Source of the DNA: Ditylenchus dipsaci
Taxonomy: Eukaryota; Nematoda; Chromadorea; Rhabditida; Anguinidae
Reading direction: 5' to 3'
Assembly (NCBI GenBank): GCA_004194705.1
Contig: SADC01000163.1
Coordinates: 1-64,000, forward strand
DNA length: 64,000 nt
A program made the position numbers and the translations under genes. Of this stretch, positions 24,201 through 34,540 are shown piece by piece (position 1 is the stretch's first letter; every line of letters begins with the position of its first letter). A model generated the notes under the pieces. It saw only the letters and a list, made by a program, of their open reading frames with translations, searched no databases and was not told the origin of the DNA.

Positions 24201-27200
24201 TTTTAGAGAAGACAATTGACAGCGTTTAAATGTTGCTGACATTCTGAGCTTTTCAACGGTATATATCATGCTAAATACATTGACGCTGCTTGGTGACTAG
24301 TAAACAAAATAGTCAAAATCACTTTGTTGCTAACAAAAAGTGAGTAAAAAAGTATGGGCAGTATCTTCCGACTTCGACATCCGACTTCCACATACTACAT
24401 CCATTGGAGGCGAGCTATAAGGAGTTGCTTTTAAATATAGGCGAGTGATAAAACCAAATTGACAAAGGGCTGCGTGGCCTAGTGGTTAGCTCGCTTGGGT
24501 TACGGTTTTGGTCAATGGTTCGGTTCTCCGCCAAAACGTCCTATTTAAAGTTGGCCAAAAACAGGACCAAAAGTTGGCCAGAAATTGGTCAAAAAATTGG
24601 CCAAAAATTGGTACGATTTTTGGCAATTTCCGAAATTTCTGATTATGCATTCGAGCACAGGTCTAAGGATTTAAATCGTGTTCTCGGCATTGTGTTTTAG
24701 ACACATTTATTAAAGACTGCTCTCAGGCGACTTATCACTCATTTTGTAGCTCATCTCACTGGCTACAAAATGGGTACTAAGTTGCCTGAGAGCAGTCTCT
24801 GAAAAGAGCGTCAAAAACACAATGCCAAGAACACGATTTTGAATCCTTAGAGCCGTGATTTATTAAAGGAAATACGAAGTCGGATGTAGAAGACGGTAGT
24901 GAAGTAAAGGTGCTCACAATGGGAAATTTCTTCTCATCACCAATTTTATTTTTTGAAGTGTAAAAGTACATCGGCGTTTTTATTTTTATTCCAGAAACTA
25001 AGTAGCATAATTATGCACCACCTTAAAATGACATAGGTAGGATGTATAGGTAGGAAGTAGGCAGTCAGAAGTCGGATGTCGAAGTGTCATTGTGAGCACC
25101 CTGATTTCACTACCGACTTTGACATCCGACTTCAACATCCATTGTGAGCACTACTACCTACTTCGACATCATACTTCCACATCGTCATCTCATTGTGAGC
25201 GAGCTATAATGCCCACCTATTACAGTGAATATGGTACGTTTTTTTCCGTATTTTTTCAAAAGAAGCCGATGGGTTTCTGCATTTCAAGTTTCTAGAACTC
25301 TTAGACTCTCAATCAATCAGCGTTGGTTAGAAAATAAGCGGTTGCAATATATGAAAAATTTGATCTTACAAATTTCACAGCATATTTTCAAGTTTTTTTT
25401 AGCTTATTATCATGCGACCAATCATTAAATTTAATTTTCAGATCATCCTCGGTGCGCACTCCAGACACAACAGTGTGTGGCTGGTAAATTAATTAGTTTT
25501 AGTATAAATACTGTATGAGAAATAATAATTAGCCGCCTCGAAATCTTGAACTTTATTCCAGATTTTTCCTTGCGTTTTGCACACATTTCGATGTTGACCT
25601 GCAGTAATTTTAATACAAAAATATAGCTAAAGTTTCATATTTCAATAGCATGCCTGTAGGTTGACACCAAATATGCGCAAAAGAACTCAAAGAATACAAA
25701 ATAATAACAATAATCGGATTTTTGGGTGGCATTAAATACAGGTCACCGTATATACTATTTTCAAACACGCTAGCACTGCTCTTTTTCAACCCTTATGAAA
25801 TACGAATTTCTGATGTGGATTTTAAGATTTTTAGGTGCTTAACCAAAATTGTAAAAGCGGAATTGAAATAGCTCATGGTGACTAAAAACGCAAAAATAGA
25901 TATTGCAAAAAATTTACTCTATGCTGACACGGCAAATGCACATACTTAGAGATACTTTGTTTACTAATCGAAAGATCATGACATGCTTATTTCTGCTCCA
26001 CTTGATAATTTTCTCGCGAAAGATTCGATAAGAAAGAAAAAGATACGTTTTTTGTGTAGAAAATTAAGAAATTTTAGTGCATCATTCAGTGATTGAGTAG
26101 CGCAGTAGATATGATTCACAAATTCAATTTTTATCTTAGAATCGTGAGCAGCAATATCGACAAGTAATAACATGAAATGACTGTTCGATTGGTGTATAAA
26201 GGGTGCCTAGGCGTTTGCCCCTTTGTCGCATTTTTGGCGTTCTGCCCTATGTTCTGTTTTAGCCACTTAGGCTTATTTTTCAGCCATTTTGTAGTTCGTA
26301 AGACATTTTTTTGGTCCGTAAGCCTAAGGCTTAACCCTAAGCCTAAGGCCTAAGCCTAAGTAGGCCTAAGGGGCTAAAACAGAACATTGGGCAGAACGCC
26401 AAAATGCGACAAAAAGGGCCAAACGCCCCTACGCCGTATAAAGGGTTCAAATTTTAAGTATGGGCAGTTCCCGAGTAAAATAAAGGTTTCCATGGCGAGG
26501 TTCTATTAAAGACCGTGGTTTAAATTCACCATACCGTATAACCTCTAACAATTTCCATGAGGGATTAATTTTCAAGCCCTAAAAATTTTTAAAATTTTAG
26601 TTTTGAAATTTATTTTTGTTAATCGAAAATGGCCTAAACCAGGGATCCCATAATTTAAAAAAAAAGTAGATTTTTTCAAAAACTAAGGTTTTTCGTTTTA
26701 AAGAGCATATTTTTGAAAAAAAACTAAGATTTTCGGTACAAAAAAATCGGCATCTCTAAAATAATTATAGAATAAATAAAAAAAACTAAGATTCAGGGTG
26801 TCGAAATAAGTAGAATTATTATAAATAAGTAGATATGGGGGATCCCTGGCCTATACCCTGAAATCCTGGTCAAAAAAATGAGGAGTGGGAGTTAATAGAG
26901 AAAATGGGGTATGCGGTATATGGTACATATAGGGTACTTCTATTTTTCGGAATTCAGTTTTTTGTTGTTTTCGGCTAAATTCTACCTTCCCCAGCACTTG
27001 AGCATACCCCACCCCCAACACTAGACTATCCTTCTCCAAATTTTTTTATTCCTAAAAGCATATCAAAACACAACCACATTTCCCAATGAGACATGAAGCC
27101 ATTTTCATTTGCTTTGTCTATGTCTAGATACCTGCAGCTGGAAAGCCTTTAGTCATTTTCAGATTTTCTATCATTGTCATGGCTGTGAAGCATAGAATGG

Positions 27201-30200
27201 TCGAAACTATCTCTGCCGACATAATTTTCTCTGCAACCCATGATTATTTAAAGTAATCGATCCTCTGATTGAAAACCGTCTATTTTGTAATGACGATACC
27301 GCCTTCTTGAATCAAGTTTGTATAGACCTCCTTAGGTCTCGACAGCCTTCTATCTCGAACCATGCACAGTTTATTAAATGTTTGATCGAAAATAACATTT
27401 TTTGTTTTTGTCGAACATGTCTGGCACACCTGCAGCACTCATTTTAAAAATTCTGGAATGATTAACTCAATCTGAAGAGAATAGTAATCTAGTGCTGGGG
27501 AAAAGTTGTAATTTAAGGGTCCTTGTTTTTTTATAAATAATGCTTTGCCCTATTTTGTTGTTTTCTGTATATTTTATATAGTATTTTCAAATGAATAACG
27601 GAAAACGACAAGGGATGGCGTTTTTTCTCACCGCAAAATACTCCAGCAAAGTTTCAATAAGTTTGATCAAGTGTTCAAATTTGTTTTTGCATTTATATTT
27701 GTTATGAAAAAATTTCAATCTGAAAGTTATTAAAAAACAGCCAAAATCAATATTTTCACAAAAATGGTCATATCTGGACGACTGTTAATATTAATAAAGC
27801 AATCTTTCAATAAAACCAGATAGCAAACACAGTGGTCTCTAAAAACTAGTCGACCAAGCAAAATAACCGAGCGTACCGTATTTCCTCTAAAAAGGCGGCG
27901 GCCGCCTTATTTTTCAAACCCCAAAAATCTGAAAATTGTCAATCAAAAATGGGCTTAACTCTGAAATTTTAGTCAAAAAATGAGGGATGCCGAATTATTA
28001 GAGCGGGCCGCCTTATTAGATGAAATACGGTATTACAAGTTAAGAATAAAATAAATATGGGCGAAACAGTTGAGCTAACCTGTACATTTGCGCATTTGCA
28101 TTTTGGAAACTCATTTTATGTAGTACAAACATATGTCCAATATTTTTAGACCTTAAATATTTAAGGTATGAATTTTAGATAGCCAGTGGGCAAAAAATGC
28201 TAGAATGTGTGCACATTGTAAGTATCAGACATCCCTTCGCCGAAAATATTCAAAAATGTCTGCATAGGCTACAGACATTTTTGCAACAGCCAATACTTAA
28301 TCTTTGATAGCAAATTCCTGCTTAGCGTACTCCATTTGCTTACGAATGGCTTTTAAAAATTTAAGCTCGACTCACGGCTCCTAAATTCAAATCATAATGC
28401 ATTAGGAAAATTTGGCGCCAAAATTTTTTTTTCAAAACGGTCAATTTTAGACCCTCTTAGAGTCTTGCCGTTACGTAGTCTGATCTGATTTTTAGTGTTT
28501 TTTTTGGCATGTTAACGACCAAAATATTGCTCACACGAAGGGCTTTCAAATGAGCCATGATTGCCCGAAAATACAATAATTGTCGAAAATCTAATAAATT
28601 TTTGTAAAAATTTTCAAAATTTGTTCATTATCCAGTCGTCTAAATTGAGATCCTAATTTTTTTGTCTATTTTTTCTCAACAAGATTGGATGCTCTATAGA
28701 GGATTCAATTAGCTACATTTTCGTAACAAGGACGTACGCAAAAAATTACGGCGTTTTATACAAATGTCAGATGAAAAACGCCAAAACCCCCACTTTTACT
28801 TGGATAAATGCCAGTTGTTTGCTTCAAATGGTCTCTAGTTGTAAAAATTATGACTTTAACAAAATCGATCTGACTTTTCGTGTAGTTGAATGTCTGGGCT
28901 ATTTTTTGGTGTATGAGACGTCTTGAAAACGACGACTTTTTTATATTTTTTGACGGAATCAAATTTTGTATAATTTTCAGTTATTTTGAAGACTCGCAAT
29001 TCAAGCTACAAAAAAGGCAAGAAGCAAAGCAACGATCAAGAAATTTATCGATTAACCGGTCAAAAGGCAGATTTGCAAAATATCACTCTAGGCTGAGATA
29101 TAGGTCTTTCAAGTCAGGGGTGGCGGATAATTAAAGAGTGGCTTATTAGAGTGGATACGGTACTCTTAACCAACGCCGTAAATTCTAGCTTTGGCTTTTG
29201 AAAAGTACTTTTGAAGACACTGGAAGGGGTCCTTAGTCTGTCAGAGATTTGGCTCTTGTAAAATTATGTCTTCAGTGTTTTAAAATTTTATTGTATAAAA
29301 GTGGTGTGCATATTAAAATAAATCTCGGAACCGTCTCGGAGTCGCAACCAGACTTTACAGCACTGCTCTGTACTATGATAATAACTGCTCTGATAACTTC
29401 TAACACTATTAAAAAGTCGAAATCTGTTCGCAGATTATATATTTTCCATAAAATTTCACCTGTCGCAAACGGAAAACAGGAAAGCTTTTTTTTGACTTTT
29501 GATTTCACAATACTTTCGGCTGGTCACGCAGGGTATCTTTGTTGACCTTTTTTCGCGAATCAGGTCAATTGTATAAAGTAATAGAAAGTGAGATTTCCGC
29601 TTTTCTAAAATTCAAAAAGTTTTTAAGTTCATAAAGAGCTAGGAAAGAGCATATAATATGAAAAAACCGTTTTAAACATATATTTCTAGCCAAGAAAGCT
29701 AGATGTGCATCATTTTCTCCTGCTTGCAACATTGGCGAAACAAGTTTGTCTTTTTCCTCTTCAAGTCATTTTTAAAATTTTCGTGGAAACCATTGTCTGG
29801 CAAACGGTTGAAAGAGAAACGGTTTTTCCACACACGTTAAATACCGAAAAAAAACAGCCGTAGAACTTCTATTAGACGAGAAATTTTGTCTAACAATTTT
29901 TTTAATCATTTTTATGTTATGCGCAAGATCTAAAAATCTGCCTGCATTCTCTGTAGAGTGTTTATACTCATTCGATAGAGAAGACGTGGGCAAATTGTAG
30001 AAAGAATACTGGGTTCAATATTACTAAAAAACAAAAAGATATGGGCTTTTGAAGTTCACAAAAAAGCCTTAAAATAGCATTACGGAACCTAACTATACTA
30101 ATTTTTATTTGTGATCGGGATCGGGTCCATTTCAGTTGCTCTCACTATAAGTAAATTATTTGTTTATGTTTGCTTATTATAGAGTGTCATTACAACCAGT

Positions 30201-33200
30201 ACTGTAGCGAAGGTGAATATGGCAATAATAAATCAATCAAAAATTTATTTTATAGGCATTGAAAATGCAAAAAAACCGCCGACACATGTAATAGAAAAAT
30301 TGGTAAATTTTTGAATTATATGAAAAATTAGTACACTCGCCTTTTAGCGGCTTTCATTACTATATTTTTGACAAAAAAATAAAATATAATAAAATATCGA
30401 CCCTACTTGGATGGTATATCTAAGTAGGGTCGATATTTTATTATATTTTATTCCCCCCCCCCCAAATCTACTTTTTTTAAAAGTGTTTCCAAACACCCTA
30501 TATCGACCTAAAATGGCCTCAGGAGTTCAAAAAAGACATTATTTTTAAGTTTTGGTCAATAAAAAAAAGAGTTTTGGACACTTTTTAAATTTTGACTTTT
30601 TACCTGTTTTATCATTTTTGGTCACTGGAGCTGGGCAAAAATAGTCTCTAAATGCATTTTTGTTCAAGAGTCTTGCTCGGAATGTCTGAGGTAAGTGAGT
30701 GCGCGCATCTCTAATTAACAAGCCCCCTGCGCCCCTTCGTGGGCACAGTTTTTAAATTTACATCGAAAATAAATTTGGAATGGCGAAAAAACAAGATGTC
30801 GAACATAGTTTTGAATACTGGGGCCTAGCGCATAAACAGGGTAAAACAGTCATATGGTCAAGATTTTAAAATGCCCAAAACTTAATAATTATTGAGCAGA
30901 ATAATTAATTGACCAGGCGTAGTTTCAGGTGATTAGGGTGAGATTGTGGTACTGATGCACTTTAGTAGTCCAATGGAAGTCTCTAACTCTCAAGCTCCCT
31001 GGAGCCCCAAGGGAGCGCAGGGGGGCTTGAGAGTTAGAGATGCGCGCCCTCACTTACCTCAGACATAATTCAGAGAAGTACTTTAAATTATAAAATACAT
31101 ATACCGTATAACTTCTATTAAACGGGCATGCCCGTTTAATTTTCAACCCCTAAAAATCGAAAAAGAAATATTTTGATTTTGAGATTTTCGGGTACTCAAA
31201 AAAATCTAAAAAGCGGAATCAACTAAGATCGAGGTGATCAAGAAAACGCGAAAAACAGATTTGCAAAAAAATTTTTTGCGCTGAGATATAGGTCCTTGAG
31301 GGTGCCGTGGCTATACTATAGAATCCCCCCCCCCAGCTAGCGAAAATTTACTTTTCCTGAAGGGGAAAGGACCCGTCCCATTTTGATTCTCGTGCTCTGA
31401 ATAGGCACGGAAACACTTTGGTTTCCAAAAATCGAAAAAAAAAATTTTCGATTTGCCTTGGTCCCCAAGGTGAAAAATTTAAGAAAATTCAAAAAAAATT
31501 TTTGAATTCCCGCCAAAACATTTTTAAAGGGATTTAGGGCTGTATTGGGAGGGGAAGGGACAAAAAAGCCACTAATCCAACAGAGCCCATTAACAAGAAG
31601 ATGTTGAACATAGTTTTGAATACTGGTGCCTACCGCATAAATAAACTCTGGTATGCATGCTTTTTCATGCATCCAGAGTCACTTTCGAGTGATTTGTGTC
31701 TAAGGTATGTGGGTGTGCGCATCTCAACTCCAAGCCCCCAAGCCGCCTGCGCCCCCTTCGGGGGCGCAGGGGCTTGAGAGCTAGAGATGCGCGCACTCAC
31801 TTACCTTTGACATGATTCCGAGAAGTACTCTTGACCATAAAATGCATATAGAGTCTTTTTTTGCAACGGCCCAGTTGAAAAACATGGCAGGACATCCGAA
31901 ATAGTCCAGAATTCACTTTTTTATAATTTTGACATGAAAGTGGCCCCTTTTATTCCCTTCCCTCCCAATACAGCCCTAATTCCCTTTAAAAATGTTTTGG
32001 CGGGAATTAAAAAAAATTTTTTTTTTGAATTTACTTAAATTTTTCAACTTGGGGGACCAAAGCAAATCGAAAAAAAATTTTTCGATTTTTCGGAAACCAA
32101 AGTGTTTCCGTGCCTATTCAGAGCACGAGAATCAAAATGGGACGGGTCCTTTCCCCTTCAGGAAAAGTAAATTTTTCGCTAGCTAGGGGGGGGGATTCTA
32201 TAGTGTTACCGTGCCCGTTTATTGGAGGGTGTCCGTTTAATAGAGGTTTACGGTAGATTCTCTTTCGCCACTGCCCAGTTGAAAAACATGGTAGAAACAG
32301 CTAAAAAGGCCAATAAAAAAGTGGCCGCCTATTATTCCCTTATCCTCCTAAAGCAACCCTTATGCCTGACTTAGATTCTTCATAACTGGACTATTTAAAT
32401 ACCTTTGGACAACTAAATTATTTTGGACAAATAAAATATTTTTGCTATAATAAACTTCCATTGGACTACTGAAGTGCAATTAACCCGAGATTATAAGCGA
32501 TTGAGCGCATCAAGAGCCTTTACCGCTACAAAGTAGTCGTGAAAATTTGTTTTCGCCTGGCAGGGATGTCGAAAATTAAAAAAAAGCAAAAGATTATTCG
32601 TTTAATACACATGCTGGTTTAATACACATGATTTAGGGCGCCTGGTGTCATCACTAAAGAAAATGTGAGCTTTATTATGGCTATTGCCTTTATGGTAAAA
32701 CCTTCATCATTTTCCTACTAGCGATATTTTTTTTAATTTAGACAGCTTTGACGAGGAGTGTAATAAAATGGCTGGAGTGTGTATGCGAGGTTTTTAATTC
32801 TTGAAATTCAATTTTAAAAAATGTTTAGGAGTAGAAAGCGCTTGTGACGAAGCTGGCTTAAACGGTAAATGCTTCGTGGGTAAGTAACAAAATAATAATT
32901 AATCATGGGGGTCTTGAATTTTTTTGGATCTGTACACCAGTATTGGTCAGAGATCTACGGACTTCTGTAAAGAGTACTGTTATAAAAACTGAAAAATTTT
33001 AAAAAAAATTAAAAGTCTAATGCTACTTGAACCATTGCAATTATACAAATTATGCCAACTTTCCTAAAAGATAGGTTACCGTATTTCCTCTAATAGCTCC
33101 CCCGGGGGAGTTATTTTTTGGATGCCCAAAAATCGGAAAAATTTGAGGTCGATCTCAAGATTTTTAGGTGAAATTTAAAATCGAAAAAGCGAAATCGGTA

Positions 33201-33912
33201 GAGCTCGTGGGAGTTAAGAAAACGCATAAAACAGCTTCGCCAAAAAAATTTCTGGGTTGAGATATAGGTCCTCAAAGTTAAGGGGGGGGGAGAATTATTA
33301 GAGCAGGGGGAGCTATTAGAGTAATACGGTATACGTGATTTAGAGAAGAGGGGAATTTAGTTAAGGAAATGGCAGAGTATCTGAAAATTGTATGTCTGCA
33401 AAATTTATCATCGCCGATGATTTTCAATCAATGAAAAATGTCTGAAATTAAGACATTTGTTAAAAAAAACTTAGAACTTAATAGTGATAAAGGTATGCAA
33501 ATAAAATTCACGAAATTTAATCATGTTTTTAGCATCCAACAGGTGCGGTTTTGAATATCTTGATCTTGATGATATTGAGCGTTATGGCCCCAACTTGTGG
33601 AATTGTAAAGGAGGTAAAATAGGTGAACAAAATTTACAGCTATTGTTTTTTGATTTTTCTAGGGTCTGCACTTTGCTTTCCACTTCTCAACTCTTGTGTG
33701 GAAGGTAAATACTATGGTTGCTGAACTTTAATATTAGGAATATATGGCCAAGTCTTTTTTAAAGATTATGGCCAGAAATATTCCCGAATAAATTATGGCC
33801 AGCTATTCAAGCAACCATCGAGAATAGTCTATTTTAGAGTTGAACAGATGTATGAATGCTTACAGAGTGTGCTTTCCCAGTAAGTTTTGCATGCTGTTTT
33901 AATTACACATAA
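21288..33912 (+). CDS. micro-exon gene encoding a secreted or membrane protein of two-cysteine modules
   Basis: The start exon (21,288-21,420) follows 'gttttag'. It encodes a hydrophobic leader or anchor (FMAVFWLTIFLTISAYY), then an acidic stretch, and ends in phase 1. Downstream exons, all starting in phase 1, are 22,348-22,389 (ESCMEAAKLCEK), 25,442-25,483 (HPRCALQTQQCVA), 28,179-28,217 (SQWAKNARMCAH), 29,690-29,743 (KKARCASFSPACNIGET), 30,183-30,212 (CHYNQYCSE), 32,742-32,789 (SFDEECNKMAGVCMR), 32,829-32,879 (VESACDEAGLNGKCFV), 33,533-33,613 (SNRCGFEY...NLWNCKG), 33,663-33,704 (SALCFPLLNSCVE) and terminal 33,866-33,912 (CAFPVSFACC, then TAA). Internal lengths are 42, 42, 39, 54, 30, 48, 51, 81 and 42 nt, all multiples of 3. 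Most modules are C-x5-8-C, predominantly C-x6-C. The product is about 200 residues, extracellular by composition, with disulfides likely. Introns are stuffed with transposons. I do not recognise the family, and micro-exon selection needs transcript proof. Confidence 0.6.
21640..21735. repeat. short 'tccgcaaaatcacg' tandem array
   Basis: Five or six degenerate copies of a 14-16 bp unit ('cgtccgcaaaatcacgtccg') lie in the first intron of the micro-exon gene. This may be one end of another tandem-repeat-TIR element; no inverted partner was found. Confidence 0.5.
22616..24665. mobile_element. inverted-end composite in intron of the micro-exon gene
   Basis: 'gtgctcgaatgcataatc' on the left (about 22,640) is matched by its complement on the right (24,640-24,660). 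Inside each end is a 'ttggccaa' array (22,675-22,770 and 24,555-24,625). The interval also holds a 'tgtgcgcatctcaactccaa'-type palindrome fragment (23,715-23,800) and AT-rich DNA. The architecture matches other tandem-repeat-TIR elements, but no clear target duplication was seen. Confidence 0.5.
24467..24532 (+). repeat. tRNA-derived (SINE-like) head
   Basis: An A-box-like 'tggcctagtggttagctcg' is followed about 35 nt later by B-box-like 'ggttcggttctcc', spaced as in a tRNA gene. The acceptor stem does not pair, so this is a tRNA-derived repeat rather than a working tRNA. Confidence 0.5.
24666..24870. repeat. palindromic repeat
   Basis: Arms 'gattcaaaatcgtgttcttg' (minus strand) and 'aaatcgtgttctcggcattg' (plus) surround 'tagctcatctcactggctac'. 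A related palindrome lies at 7,500-7,675 inside the P2 MITE there. It is an intronic insertion in the micro-exon gene. Confidence 0.55.
26198..26446. repeat. inverted repeat in intron of the micro-exon gene
   Basis: Arms match as 'gcatttttggcgttctgccc' and 'gggcagaacgccaaaatgcg' around a 'gcctaaggct' core. Termini are 'ataaagggt'-like on both sides. Non-coding MITE. Confidence 0.65.
27874..28032. repeat. family P2 MITE
   Basis: Ends are 'taccgtatttcctctaa' and 'ttagatgaaatacggta', with 'ggcggcggccgcc' near the left end. It lies in an intron 150 bp upstream of the micro-exon at 28,179. Confidence 0.75.
30379..30455. repeat. short perfect hairpin
   Basis: Arms 'aaaatatcgaccctacttgg' and complement flank a small loop near 30,415. 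It lies in an intron of the micro-exon gene; function unknown. Confidence 0.6.
31102..32254. mobile_element. P2 MITE split by a large inverted-repeat element
   Basis: The outer P2 ends are 'taccgtataacttctatta' (31,102) and 'taatagaggtttacggta' (to 32,254). Inside, 31,315-32,204 is an inverted repeat with 'actatagaat'/C-run termini and arms of about 170 bp ('gacccgtcccattttg'). Its centre holds a second palindrome, 'cgcatctcaactccaagccc', seen also at 54,718-54,826. Confidence 0.7.
33077..33331. repeat. family P2 MITE
   Basis: Ends are 'taccgtatttcctctaata' and 'tattagagtaatacggta', with 'gctcccccgggggagttatt' next to the left end. It sits in an intron between micro-exons at 32,829 and 33,533. 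Confidence 0.75.
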
Positions 33913-34540
33913 ATGCAGTTAAGTCGAGCACAGTGGCATACTTTATATAATTTCGAAAATTTCGCATTTCAAAATAGCATGTTTTCTAGTACATTGTCGA
34001 CTCGGTGCGCCAAAATCGGCTTTTCGACCCGAAAACCCAAAGATTTTCGTCCGAAGATTCGGATTTTGGTTTTTGGCGCGTTTCAGCGCGCCGGAACAAG
34101 CCGAACGAGGCTAAGGCATAAAATAAAAAGGCACAAAATAAACGGGGAGACCAAAGCAACTTTATTTCTGGAGGGGTGCGAAACACATATACAGTCAACC
34201 CTCGATTTAACGACACCCCCGATTTAACGACACCCGAAAATATTGACATTTTTTGAATTTAAGAAAAAGTTGACCCTGACTATGGTTACAGCCAATAATT
34301 TGGTCCCGAAACGAAAGTACAAAATGACCAAGAATTTCTATCTGTTTTACTGTTTACTCAAAGCTATTTTAAGTAGTTATTTGTCTATATTTCTTTATTT
34401 CTCGAATGTGCTATTGGCTAGAACAAAAGTTAGGCGATTTGACATAAAAAAGTTTCAAAGCACTCCTGCGTAAAAACGAAAAACTTTATTCAGTAGTATT
34501 TAGTGTAATTAGTTTCAATATAAAATTAAGAAGACACAAT

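Noticed and set aside
24467..24532. Functional tRNA gene
   Set aside because: A- and B-box-like words are present but the acceptor stem does not pair; the same holds for the cores at 16,100, 40,363, 50,245 and 62,185.
25556..25605. Further micro-exon after 'attccag'
   Set aside because: In phase 1 it has only one cysteine and no good donor; other phases stop.
27123..27200. Further cysteine micro-exon (TCSWKAFSHF...CHGCEA)
   Set aside because: It has an acceptor-like 'tctag' but no usable donor, cysteine spacing is different and the frame hits a stop.
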